Assembly: GCF_009377175.1 (NCBI RefSeq)
Contig: NZ_VJZD01000065.1
Location: forward strand, 1-39,999
Reading direction: 5' to 3'
DNA from: Streptomyces adustus
Lineage (GTDB): Bacteria > Actinomycetota > Actinomycetes > Streptomycetales > Streptomycetaceae
DNA length: 39,999 nt
Shown: positions 1-8,603 of the stretch, piece by piece
How the letters are laid out: every line of letters starts with the position of its first letter
Position numbering within the stretch: the first letter of the stretch is position 1
Position numbers and translations under genes: made by a program
Notes under the pieces: model-generated
What the model was told of the DNA's origin: nothing
The model's input: only the letters and a program-made list of their open reading frames with translations
The model's database searches: none

Positions 1-3000
1 GGGCATGCTTTCCGTCAACCCGGCCGCGGTGCGCGGGTGATCCAGACTGATCTCGCCGGCCTGGATCAGCTCACCGATCCGGACCGCTGTGCTCTCGGCG
101 GACGTGGACGTCTCCAGCGACCGCCAGGTGCGGTTCTGTCCGGGGGCGACGGTGTTCAACGCGGTGGTCAGTTCCGGCCAGGCGTTGAAGTCGAAGACGG
201 GGGCCGGTCCGGTCGGGACGTAGCGGTTGCCCTTCATGACCGGCGGGGTCTGCGATACCTCGGGCGGGAGCGGCGGGTCCACCTGCCGGCCCTCGGCGGC
301 CTCGCTGCCGGTGAACCGGAGCGTCACCCGGGCGGGCACGACGGCCGAGCGGGCGGGGCGGTCGCCGAGCGTGCGGCTGATCCAGTCGCCGACCCCGGAT
401 GCCGATCCTGTGTCCGTCTCGCCGGCCGACGGCAGGAACCAGCCCTGCACCATGCCGCCCAGCACGTTCGGCGGCCAGTCCGCGACCAGCTCGGAACGGA
501 CCCCGACCTGGTAGTCGTACTCCAGATCGAAGTCGGCGACGCTGTCGGTGCGCAGCCAGAACCGGTCCTCGGCGGTGGCGGCGGACTTCGTGCCGTGGCT
601 GCGGGCGGTGGCGGCGCTCAGCGCCGGGCCGCTGCGGTCGGTACGGGTGTCGTGGCCGGGCTGCGGATAGCGGGTGGTGGGGTGGAAGGCGAGCGCGTGC
701 TGGGCGGTGTCCGTCGTCCCGGTGGCGACCCCCGCCGGCTGGTGCGCGTGATACTGCTCGAGTCCGGTGCCCGCACCGGCGTTCCGCCCGCGGATGGTGC
801 GCCGTTCCTCGGCGCCGGCGCGCGGGCCGGCGGACAGGGTGACCTCGACCAGCCGGGCGCCGCCCTTGGCCAGATGCCGGAAGTGGAAGCGCTGCACGCC
901 CCTCGGGCCGCGTCCGGGCAGGGCGCGCAGACCGGTGGGGGAGGTGTAGTCGGCGATCCGGGACGCCACACCGGGAAGGTAGGAGGAGTGCCCCGGCTGG
1001 GTGACACCGGGGGCCTCCGCCTCGACCAGCGCGATCAGCTCGTCGTGGAGGCGGTTGCGGCGTTCCACCGGCTGCGGTGGGGCCGTGTGGTCGCCGGACT
1101 CCGCGGGACCGGGGTCGCCCGTGGCTGCGGGGGCGTCGAAGGGCGCGTCGGTCGGGGGTGTCGCGGTCGTGCCTGCCGTGGTGTCCGCCGCCTGCGTGGG
1201 GCCCGTCGGCTCGTCGCCCGAGGCGTTCTGCGGGGCGCCGAGCTGGGTGACGGACAGCACGCCGGCCAGGCCCGCCTCTCCCGTGCGGGCGAAGCGGCCG
1301 GGCAGCGGCACGTCCTCCTCCGCCTGCCGCGGGCGGGGAAGGCCTTCGACGCCGGTGAACCACTCCTGATGCCGGGCGAGTTGGCCGTCCGTCATCAGGA
1401 ACTGCACGGCCTGCGGCAGTTCCACGGCAAGGGTGACAGGCTGCCCGCTGCCCAGGCCGAGGGCGTTGCCGACCACGTTGCGGGTGCCGCCACGCACGGT
1501 GATCAGGAGCAACGCGTCGGCGCTGATGCGGTGTTCGTCGCCGCTCTCGGTGCTCGTGCGGTTCACGGCGGTCGCGGTGGACAGGGTGGCCGAGTCCTCC
1601 GACTTCTTGGTGTACGTGTACTTCGCGGACGGCCCGAAGACGTCGGGCCGCTTCGGCGGGGCGACGGCGGGGTCGGCCGACTTGGCCACCGCGGGCGTCC
1701 TGGTGCCGGTCAGGGCCGCCCCGCCCTGGTGGGAGCCGACGACGGACTTCTGCTGGGCGGCGGTGTCGGACGAGGAGACGCCGGTCTCCAGATACTGCTT
1801 GGCGCTGTGCATCAGCCGGGGGTTGCGCAGCACGCCGCTGATTTCCAGGGAGTACTCCTGGTCGGCTCCGAGGCCGGGCAGGGTGACCCCCTCGATCACA
1901 TAGCTGCCCTTGAAGATCTGGTGCCCGCGCGCGGTGAGGTTCGCCGGGGAGAGGGCCGCCTGCCGCACCTCGGCGGCGAGCGTGGTCGGGTCGGCGGCGC
2001 TCCGGCCCGCCGCGGCCACGGCCACCAGGGACGCCGCCGACTTCAGGACCTCCGGGCTCATACCGCTGACGGCGGCGCCCAGGCCGGTCGCCCAGCCGGG
2101 CTGCGGACGGCCGGGATGGGTGCCCGCCGCTATCTGGCGTACTGCCTCCTGGAGGTCGCCCGAGCCGTGGAACACGTCCAGGACCGCGTCGTCCGGGAGT
2201 TTGACGATCCCCTCCAGCGGGCTGCCGTCGGGCCCGGTCGTGGCCAGCGCCGCCCGGTCGTCCGCGGTCGCCTCGCGGATCTGCGCGTCCTGCGGGCGCG
2301 GGGCGGCTTCCGCGGCGGCCGCGAGGGTCCGGTGATGCGGTACGGCGACCCTGACCGTGCCGGTCACGGCCGTCGGCGGAGGACCGGCCGGGGGCGGGGT
2401 CTCGCCCGGTGCGACGTACGAGGTGGCGGCGGTGTGCTCGGCGAAGCGCACGGTGGGCTCCGCGCCCGGTCCGTCGTACAGGTCGAGCGTGAACCGCGCC
2501 GGGATGTCGAAGACTTCGCTGCCCTGGTTCGAGCCGATGAAGAGCTGGTCGTGGCTGAGGCCCGCGCCGGCGGTGCCGGTGTGGGAGATCTGGCCGGCGT
2601 AGGAGTAGTCGGCACCCGTGCCGAGGGTGCCCGAGCCGCCGTCGGGGGAGCCCACGGGGCCGCTGACGGCGCCGCCGAGACCGGCGGTCCAGCCGTAGCC
2701 GGAGGACTGCGCTTCCGTGCCGCTCATGCCGAAGGAGGTCAGGCCGATGTGCTGGACGGCGGGCAGGGTGCGCACATGCCGTGCGGGCGGCGGGCCCGAG
2801 GGGCGAGCCGGCGCCTCGGCCGGGCCGGGGTCCGCGGGGGCCGACTGCGGCGTCGTGTCACGGGTGGCGTTCAGGTCCAGTCGGATACGACGGGTCCCGG
2901 TCGGGGTGGGCTTGTCCATCCACAGGGCGTGACCGCCGTCGACCATCGCGTCGGCGGCGGCCCGCAGCCCGACGTCCGAGCGGGCCTGCTCGAACCGGCG

Positions 3001-6000
3001 CAGGTTGTTCAACTGGGCCTGGGCCAGGGCTTCGTCGGGCAGCACCGTGGTGCGGCTCGTCGTGGTCGTGGACGCCGGCAGGAACCCGTTCGCCCGCAAC
3101 CAGACCTCGGCGTGTGCGAACAACTGCTGCGGACCGTCGACGGCCAGCGGGGCCGCGGTGATGCCGATGCTCTGGAGATGCTCCAACTCCGGCGGCAGCG
3201 AACGGAGTTCCTCGCCCTCCGGGACCTTCCCCGCGGCATCGGACTTGGCCAGCAGACGCAGCTGCATGCCCTCGGCCCAGGGCCCGAACTCCTGAGGGCT
3301 CTCCCCGCCGCCGGGGCGCACCAGGGTGACGGTGTGCCGCACCTCCGCGGGCGTCAGCAGGTGGCTGCGGTTGCTGCGCAGGGCGTGCAGGACGGACGCG
3401 CTGCCCCCGTTGTTGAGGGTGTCGCTGGTCTGCCAGCGCACCCCGCCCTTGCCCATGACGGAACCCGCGACCTTGCCGGAGGCGTCGGGATGTCCCGCCG
3501 CGCGGCTGCCGGTGAACGCCGGTCCCACGCCGAGGTCGACGCCCACGGCGTTGGTGACCTTGGCCTGCCCGTCCACCTTGACCGTGCTGACGAGATGACT
3601 CTCCAGGTTGATCCTGGTGTCCTGGCTCTGGTGTGTGGGCGTGCCCGGGGTGACCTCCGTGGTCACCTTCAGCATGCCGACGGCCCGCCCGCGCGAGTCC
3701 AGCAGCAGCGGCGAGAAGATGCCGCCCGACCGCTGCATGGGCAGCGTGCCGCGCAGCACCGGCTCGGAGAGGAACGCCTCCAGCGCCTCCGCGGACGAGT
3801 CGGAGAGGGTGGCGAGATCGTCGTGGAAGGCGCTGTTCACCATCTCCAGGAGCTGGTGCGGCTCCTTGACGGTGTCCACGCCCCACACCGGCAGTTCGTC
3901 CAGATCGGCGGGGTGCGGCAGCGGATCGTCGGACTGCCGCTGCGCGGCCAGATGCTCCGGGAACCAGACGGTGACCGGCCCGAGTTCGGACGCGGGGCCC
4001 CAGTTGTCGGTCGGCGCCATGCGGGGGGTGTCGATGCGCGCCTGCCAGCTCGATCCGTAACTGAAGGCGTGCGACAGCTCGTTGCTGCGCTGGGCCGTCG
4101 TCGTCTGCACGGTCTGGGTGACCGACGTCGACAGCGACAGCTGATTGTGCGTCAGAGCCAGGGACGGGCCGAAGTCCACCCCGCGCACCGGCCCGGCGGC
4201 CGGGATCGGCAACGTCGCCGACCAGGGCACCGACAGCGTCCGGACGGTCCCCGAGGACTCCGTGTCGCCCGACTCCTGCGCGCCGACCCCGCGCCGTTCG
4301 ACGCGCACGTCCGGGTCCGAGGGGTCCCGCGTGCCCTGGCGGGGCGAGGGCATCGGATCGTGCAGGGACAGCCGTACGTCGACGGTCCGCCGCCGCCCGT
4401 CGACGTCCACGGTCAGGCGGTGCCCCATGCTGCTCAGCAGATAGGGCAGGTTCAGCACCAGCTGCTCGCCGCCGAGGTCACGGCGCAACTGCTCGCGCAC
4501 GGGGTGCGTCGCCTGCTGTTCCGCCGGAATGCCCAGCAGGTTCAGCACATGCTGGTGCAGGCCCTCCACGATCCGCGCCGGCAGCGGCTCCACCTGAACC
4601 AGTCCCACATTGCCGTCGCGCCGGCTGCCGTAGGTCTGGACGAACGACGACGGGACGACCGGCGCCAGCGGGTCGGCGCCCTGGGACCGGGCGCGCCGGG
4701 GCATCGAGCCGACCGGGTCGTCGGGGCCGCCGACGAGGGCGCTGAGCAGGGAGAGATGGCGGGGGCGCAGACCGCCCTGGGCGTAACTTCCCTGCTGCTC
4801 ATCGGGGATGGTCTCGGCGACGGGGCGCTGGTAGACGCCCATCAGGCTGCCGTCGACGTGGGGGCGCTGCGGCGCGGTGGCGTCGCGGTTCTCGTCGCGC
4901 AGACCGAGCTGGTGGCCGATCTCGTGGGCGAGGTCCTGTGCGGTGGCGTCGGAGCGCCAGGTGTGCTGCGAGGTGCGCGGCCCGGGGCCGGAGCCCGTCA
5001 ACTCGACCGTCAGATGCGGCTGTCGGCCGGCGACCGCGGGCACCACGGTGACGTGCAGACGCTCTCCGGTGGAGAGGCGGTGGCCCGGATCGTTGAACGT
5101 CAGCTGCACTCCGGCCGTCATCCGGTCCCACAGCGCCCGGCTTTCGGCGTCGGTCACCGTGTCGGCGCCGGTGAGGGCGAGCTCGACGGTGAGGTCCACG
5201 ACCGTCTCGCCGTCATGGGTGAAGCGGCGGACGTCGAATGAGGAGTCGACGGTGTAGCGGGTGGGCCGGTCGTCGGCCGTCAAGGGCGTGGAGACCGGGT
5301 CCGTCCAGGTGTGACTGCGGGTGACGGGCGGTACGGCGGACCGTGCGGCGTCCCAATCCGGCGTCTTCGGAGCGGACTTGGTCGGTACGGGGGAGGCCGG
5401 GGCGGACTCGGTCGACACGGACCGCGTTGTCGCCGGGCTCTTCGGCGCGGGGCTCTTCGGCGCGGGACTCTCGGGCGCCGACCGCTCCGGTGCGGATGTG
5501 GTCGCGAGGGGCGTCGGTGGAGCGATGGACGAGGACGTCGTCACCGGGGGCGCGGCGGTGTCGGACGTCGTCGGTGAACTCTCCCTTTCGGACGACGTGG
5601 TGACCGTGTCCGTGGCAGCCGGTCCTTCGGCGGGCGCGGCCGTTTCGGACTGTGTGCGGACCGGTGTGGGGGCGGCGGTGGGGGCGGAGTCCTCGCCGGG
5701 GTCGCCCTCGGTCGCGGAACGGCGTGGTCCGGCGCCGGGGCGTGCCGGCTGGGGGGTGGTCCGGGACGGCTCCGGCGAGGGCGCGGCCGAACGCGGCATG
5801 TCCCGGCCCTCGGTACCGGTCGTCGGCGAAGCGGTGGCCGGCCCGGGCTCCGTCTCCTGGACGCCGTCCGCGGCGCCGTTCGTGTCGATGTTCGTGTCGA
5901 CGTTCGTGTCGACGTTCGGGCCGGCCCCGCTGATCTCCGACGGGGACACGGTCGTGGTTGTGGACGTCGTCTCCGGCCGGGCCGCGGACTCGGCGGAGGA

Positions 6001-7761
6001 GTCGGGCGTGGACCCGGCCGCCGACTCGGTGTCGGAGGCGTCCGTCGTGCCCTTGTTCGCGCGCTGTGGCGAGGCCGTCCCGCTCGCCGGACCTCCCTGC
6101 CCCGTTCCGTGCCCCTGCGCCGAGCCGGCGCTGCCGGGCGCGTGGGAAGCCGTGGCGAGGGGCGGGGCGGCAGCCGTTCCGACAGTCGGTATCGCCCCGT
6201 CGCTTCCCGCGGAGGTCTGCCCGTCCACCGCCGGGGAGGCGGCCTCCTGGGTGCCGGTGCCGGTGCCGGTGCCGGTGCCGGTGGCTGTGCCTTGCCGGCC
6301 GGAGCCGGCGTCCCCGCCGGTCGTCTGCTGCGTCGGGGCGGTCTGGCCCGTGCTCGCGTCCGCGCTCTCGTCCGTGCCGGAGGCCGCCGGATCTTCCCGT
6401 ACGGCGTCGGAGTCGTCGTTGCGCTGCCGGCCGTCGGTGGTCGTGCCGGGCCGGGCGCCGCCGCTCTGCGGAGTACCGCTGCCGCTGCCGGTCGTCGGGG
6501 GTGCGGAGGTGGAGGAGGAGGTGGGGACCGTGCCGGTGCCCGTGCCGCCGCGGGGAGCGGTGATGGTTGAAGTCGAGAGGTTCGGCGTGCCCGTTCCCGA
6601 CGGGTCGGCGGAGGACGTCGTGGGCACCGTCTCCCGTGCGCGGTCGTCGTCGCTCTCGTCCCGCCCGGCGTTCTGTTTGCCGGTCGCGGAGCCGTCGTCT
6701 CCGGTGACCGGCAGGACGTTGACACTGCCGAAGTCGAACCCGGACCCGAAGGCGCCGCCGAACTTCCCGGCCGCCGCGAACAGCGCCGCGCCGACCACGG
6801 AGCTGACGCCCGCACCGATGAACGTGTCCGCGCTGCCCTCCCACTTGCCGTGCAGGACGCCGTTGACGACGATCTCGGCCACGGCCTCCGAACCGCCCTC
6901 TACCAGGAACTCGTTGGCGCCGTCGCCGGTCCCCCGGACGAACCGGTCGCCGACGGACCGCGTCGGCGGCGGATTGTCGAACTTGGAGGTGACGTCGTCG
7001 GTGAGGTTCTTGGTGTTGTTCTTGCCGAACCGGCTTCCGTCCGGCCCGTCCAGCATGTTGCGGAAGCCCTTGCCGAGGTTCTTGGTCAGGGACTCGAACG
7101 CGCCGTGGAACATGCCGGTCACGGCGCCGAAGAAGCCGTCCTCGACGATCTGCTTCCAGTCGAAGCCGCCGGGCCTGCGGCCGGCCGGGGCCAGGGTCAT
7201 CATGGCGAGCCGGACCACGAAGGTCTGGAACGCCTCGTCGAACGCCTCCGACAGGCTCGGCAGCAGATGCGTCCGCTTGAGCAGCTGGTCCAGGGTGGAG
7301 AGGATCGTCACCCGGCTGCGGGCCTTGGCGGTCGCGGTCTGGCTGGACGAGGCCCCGCCGGTGAAGAACGACAGGGCCGCGATGATGGCCAACTCGATGA
7401 GCAGGCGAACCAGTTCGGCGATGATCGACCACTTGGCCTCCATGATGTCCATGGAGATCTTGACCCGGCCGTCGCCGACGTCGTCCAACTGCTTGGCGAA
7501 CTCCCGCAGGTAGTTCGTTCCGCCGTTGTCCACGAACAGCCGCATGGCCCGGACGTACTGGTGGCCGACCTGCGGGGGCAGCGCCTGACCCACGCCGAAG
7601 ACCGACTGCTCGATCAGATCGGACAGTTCCCGGACGTTCTTGCCGAGCCGCTTGTAGGGCTGGTGGCTCCGGTAGGCCAGGTCCTCGTCCGCTTGCAGCA
7701 TCTTCTCGCCGATGAGCACGAAGAGCAGGTTGTTGAGTTGGGGCGAGACGATGATGCTCAT
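1..7761 (-). CDS. Giant T7SS-associated protein, N-terminal 2,587 residues (3' end beyond window)
   Basis: The frame starts at the ATG at 7761 and shows no stop in the blocks I translated, down to base 1. The C-terminus is missing. Residues 1-310 look like the WXG100-like N-terminal domain of CpnT-type and other actinobacterial T7SS proteins, with a hydrophobic helix at about 112-133. Residues ~360-815 are a Ser/Thr/Gly/Pro/Asp-rich linker with short repeats. After that come beta-rich blocks, one carrying the zinc-protease-like motif HEIGHQLGLRDE (H946, E947, H950). The start lies 7 bases after the stop of the EspC-like gene, with GGAAAG overlapping that stop, so the two are probably co-translated. 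Similar giant Streptomyces proteins (some annotated with a C-terminal lonely-Cys domain) are large T7SS-linked proteins; that domain would be outside this window. A secreted polymorphic toxin or surface protein is plausible; function unproven. Confidence 0.85.
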   Translation of the reverse strand, partial: MSIIVSPQLNNLLFVLIGEKMLQADEDLAYRSHQPYKRLGKNVRELSDLIEQSVFGVGQALPPQVGHQYVRAMRLFVDNGGTNYLREFAKQLDDVGDGRVKISMDIMEAKWSIIAELVRLLIELAIIAALSFFTGGASSSQTATAKARSRVTILSTLDQLLKRTHLLPSLSEAFDEAFQTFVVRLAMMTLAPAGRRPGGFDWKQIVEDGFFGAVTGMFHGAFESLTKNLGKGFRNMLDGPDGSRFGKNNTKNLTDDVTSKFDNPPPTRSVGDRFVRGTGDGANEFLVEGGSEAVAEIVVNGVLHGKWEGSADTFIGAGVSSVVGAALFAAAGKFGGAFGSGFDFGSVNVLPVTGDDGSATGKQNAGRDESDDDRARETVPTTSSADPSGTGTPNLSTSTITAPRGGTGTGTVPTSSSTSAPPTTGSGSGTPQSGGARPGTTTDGRQRNDDSDAVREDPAASGTDESADASTGQTAPTQQTTGGDAGSGRQGTATGTGTGTGTGTQEAASPAVDGQTSAGSDGAIPTVGTAAAPPLATASHAPGSAGSAQGHGTGQGGPASGTASPQRANKGTTDASDTESAAGSTPDSSAESAARPETTSTTTTVSPSEISGAGPNVDTNVDTNIDTNGAADGVQETEPGPATASPTTGTEGRDMPRSAAPSPEPSRTTPQPARPGAGPRRSATEGDPGEDSAPTAAPTPVRTQSETAAPAEGPAATDTVTTSSERESSPTTSDTAAPPVTTSSSIAPPTPLATTSAPERSAPESPAPKSPAPKSPATTRSVSTESAPASPVPTKSAPKTPDWDAARSAVPPVTRSHTWTDPVSTPLTADDRPTRYTVDSSFDVRRFTHDGETVVDLTVELALTGADTVTDAESRALWDRMTAGVQLTFNDPGHRLSTGERLHVTVVPAVAGRQPHLTVELTGSGPGPRTSQHTWRSDATAQDLAHEIGHQLGLRDENRDATAPQRPHVDGSLMGVYQRPVAETIPDEQQGSYAQGGLRPRHLSLLSALVGGPDDPVGSMPRRARSQGADPLAPVVPSSFVQTYGSRRDGNVGLVQVEPLPARIVEGLHQHVLNLLGIPAEQQATHPVREQLRRDLGGEQLVLNLPYLLSSMGHRLTVDVDGRRRTVDVRLSLHDPMPSPRQGTRDPSDPDVRVERRGVGAQESGDTESSGTVRTLSVPWSATLPIPAAGPVRGVDFGPSLALTHNQLSLSTSVTQTVQTTTAQRSNELSHAFSYGSSWQARIDTPRMAPTDNWGPASELGPVTVWFPEHLAAQRQSDDPLPHPADLDELPVWGVDTVKEPHQLLEMVNSAFHDDLATLSDSSAEALEAFLSEPVLRGTLPMQRSGGIFSPLLLDSRGRAVGMLKVTTEVTPGTPTHQSQDTRINLESHLVSTVKVDGQAKVTNAVGVDLGVGPAFTGSRAAGHPDASGKVAGSVMGKGGVRWQTSDTLNNGGSASVLHALRSNRSHLLTPAEVRHTVTLVRPGGGESPQEFGPWAEGMQLRLLAKSDAAGKVPEGEELRSLPPELEHLQSIGITAAPLAVDGPQQLFAHAEVWLRANGFLPASTTTTSRTTVLPDEALAQAQLNNLRRFEQARSDVGLRAAADAMVDGGHALWMDKPTPTGTRRIRLDLNATRDTTPQSAPADPGPAEAPARPSGPPPARHVRTLPAVQHIGLTSFGMSGTEAQSSGYGWTAGLGGAVSGPVGSPDGGSGTLGTGADYSYAGQISHTGTAGAGLSHDQLFIGSNQGSEVFDIPARFTLDLYDGPGAEPTVRFAEHTAATSYVAPGETPPPAGPPPTAVTGTVRVAVPHHRTLAAAAEAAPRPQDAQIREATADDRAALATTGPDGSPLEGIVKLPDDAVLDVFHGSGDLQEAVRQIAAGTHPGRPQPGWATGLGAAVSGMSPEVLKSAASLVAVAAAGRSAADPTTLAAEVRQAALSPANLTARGHQIFKGSYVIEGVTLPGLGADQEYSLEISGVLRNPRLMHSAKQYLETGVSSSDTAAQQKSVVGSHQGGAALTGTRTPAVAKSADPAVAPPKRPDVFGPSAKYTYTKKSEDSATLSTATAVNRTSTESGDEHRISADALLLITVRGGTRNVVGNALGLGSGQPVTLAVELPQAVQFLMTDGQLARHQEWFTGVEGLPRPRQAEEDVPLPGRFARTGEAGLAGVLSVTQLGAPQNASGDEPTGPTQAADTTAGTTATPPTDAPFDAPAATGDPGPAESGDHTAPPQPVERRNRLHDELIALVEAEAPGVTQPGHSSYLPGVASRIADYTSPTGLRALPGRGPRGVQRFHFRHLAKGGARLVEVTLSAGPRAGAEERRTIRGRNAGAGTGLEQYHAHQPAGVATGTTDTAQHALAFHPTTRYPQPGHDTRTDRSGPALSAATARSHGTKSAATAEDRFWLRTDSVADFDLEYDYQVGVRSELVADWPPNVLGGMVQGWFLPSAGETDTGSASGVGDWISRTLGDRPARSAVVPARVTLRFTGSEAAEGRQVDPPLPPEVSQTPPVMKGNRYVPTGPAPVFDFNAWPELTTALNTVAPGQNRTWRSLETSTSAESTAVRIGELIQAGEISLDHPRTAAGLTESMP
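5878..5917. repeat. Three 12-bp direct repeats coding for an N-x-D-T peptide repeat
   Basis: The 12-base unit GTTCGTGTCGAC (first copy ending GAT) occurs three times in tandem, followed by a partial unit. It lies in frame in the linker of the giant gene and codes on the minus strand for repeated Asn-Val/Ile-Asp-Thr. Copy-number change would keep the frame. Confidence 0.85.
6251..6280. repeat. GTGCCG hexanucleotide tract, five units
   Basis: Five perfect GTGCCG units code on the minus strand for alternating Gly-Thr in the linker of the giant protein. A six-base unit is two codons, so slippage would lengthen or shorten the linker without a frameshift. Confidence 0.85.
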
Positions 7762-7768
7762 CGCAGTG

Positions 7769-8104
7769 TCAGTGCTTTCCGCGGCGGGCCGAGTTGATCG
7801 AGTCGAGCACGCCGCTCTGGGTGGTGCGGATATTGTCCAGGTTGGCCAGCGTGCCGTCGGCGACCCCGGTCACCGCCTCGACCAGCGAGGTCCCGGTGTC
7901 CACCGCCATCGTGCGCTCGCGCTTCTCCTGCGGGATCACCTCCTCGGCGAAGCTGTCGTCGTGGCCGGGCCAGCCGACCGTGGCGTTGAGGCCCATGGTG
8001 AAGTCGCGGAGCATCTCGTGGGCGAGCGTGCTGATCTGGTCGATCTGGCGCACACCGGCCGCCAGTCGGTCGGGCTCGGCGTAGTACGCGTTTCCCTCGC
8101 TCAT
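7769..8104 (-). CDS. EspC/WXG100-like T7SS partner protein (111 aa)
   Basis: A small helical protein with GWPG at residues 44-47 followed by an acidic DDSFAEE stretch. This resembles EspC-type and WXG100-like T7SS targets, in which a W-x-G turn joins two helices. It follows the YbaB-family gene by 6 bases, and its AGGAGG ribosome site lies inside the 3' end of that gene. The giant gene starts 7 bases after its stop. The tight YbaB / EspC-like / giant order suggests that this protein is a co-secreted partner or chaperone for the giant protein, which is inference. No catalytic motif is visible. Its length of about 110 residues suits the family. Confidence 0.8.
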   Translation of the reverse strand: MSEGNAYYAEPDRLAAGVRQIDQISTLAHEMLRDFTMGLNATVGWPGHDDSFAEEVIPQEKRERTMAVDTGTSLVEAVTGVADGTLANLDNIRTTQSGVLDSINSARRGKH

Positions 8105-8110
8105 CGGTGA

Positions 8111-8569
8111 TCAGTCCTCCTGGTCCTCGTGGATCTCGTCGAGCAGCCGGCGCGACGAGGCATGGCGGTCCCCGCCCGAGGGGCCGTCGAGGACCCCCGG
8201 ACCGAAGATCTTGTTCCAGTCGATGTTCAGGCCCGGCAGTTCGGGCACGGACTCGTGCGGCCGGGTGAACGGCTCGAAGGTCTCCATCACCCGGCGGGCC
8301 ATGACCGCCCGCGCCTCCTGGGCGGCCTCCAGCACGCTCGCGGCCAGTTGTCCGGCCGGCATGGTGCGGTACTTGCCCTCCAGGAAGCGCACGTCGGTCA
8401 GATCGCCCCGCGCGCTGACGGTCACCTCGACCGACCGGTCCTGCGAGCGGATCGTGCAGCTGGCGTGGCTCAGCTCGGCCTCCGCCTCCGCCACCGCCGC
8501 CGTGGTGGTCTCCAGGTCCGCCATGGCGCGGGCGAGCCGCTGCTCGATCGTCTCCTTCATGTCGCTCAT
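8111..8569 (-). CDS. YbaB/EbfC-family protein (152 aa)
   Basis: The pattern is that of the YbaB/EbfC family: an N-terminal helix (residues 1-40), then SVEVTVSARGDLTDVRF strands and a second long helix (about 70-95). It has an acidic C-terminal extension of about 55 residues. Family members are dimeric DNA-binding, nucleoid-associated proteins, but in actinobacteria YbaB-like genes also sit beside WXG100/EspC-like genes in T7SS loci, where their job is unclear. GGAAGG lies about 11 bases before the first ATG (8569); a second in-frame ATG lies at 8560. It ends 6 bases before the EspC-like gene. A local regulator or a secretion partner are both possible. Confidence 0.85.
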   Translation of the reverse strand: MSDMKETIEQRLARAMADLETTTAAVAEAEAELSHASCTIRSQDRSVEVTVSARGDLTDVRFLEGKYRTMPAGQLAASVLEAAQEARAVMARRVMETFEPFTRPHESVPELPGLNIDWNKIFGPGVLDGPSGGDRHASSRRLLDEIHEDQED

Positions 8570-8603
8570 GTCTGTGCCGTCCTTCCCGTCCGCCGCACCG
8601 CGC

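Noticed and set aside
37..5241. A 1,734-codon open frame on the plus strand
   Set aside because: It is in codon register opposite the giant gene; its protein is Gly/Arg-rich with no domain, while the minus frame has a good start, ribosome site and family-like sequence.
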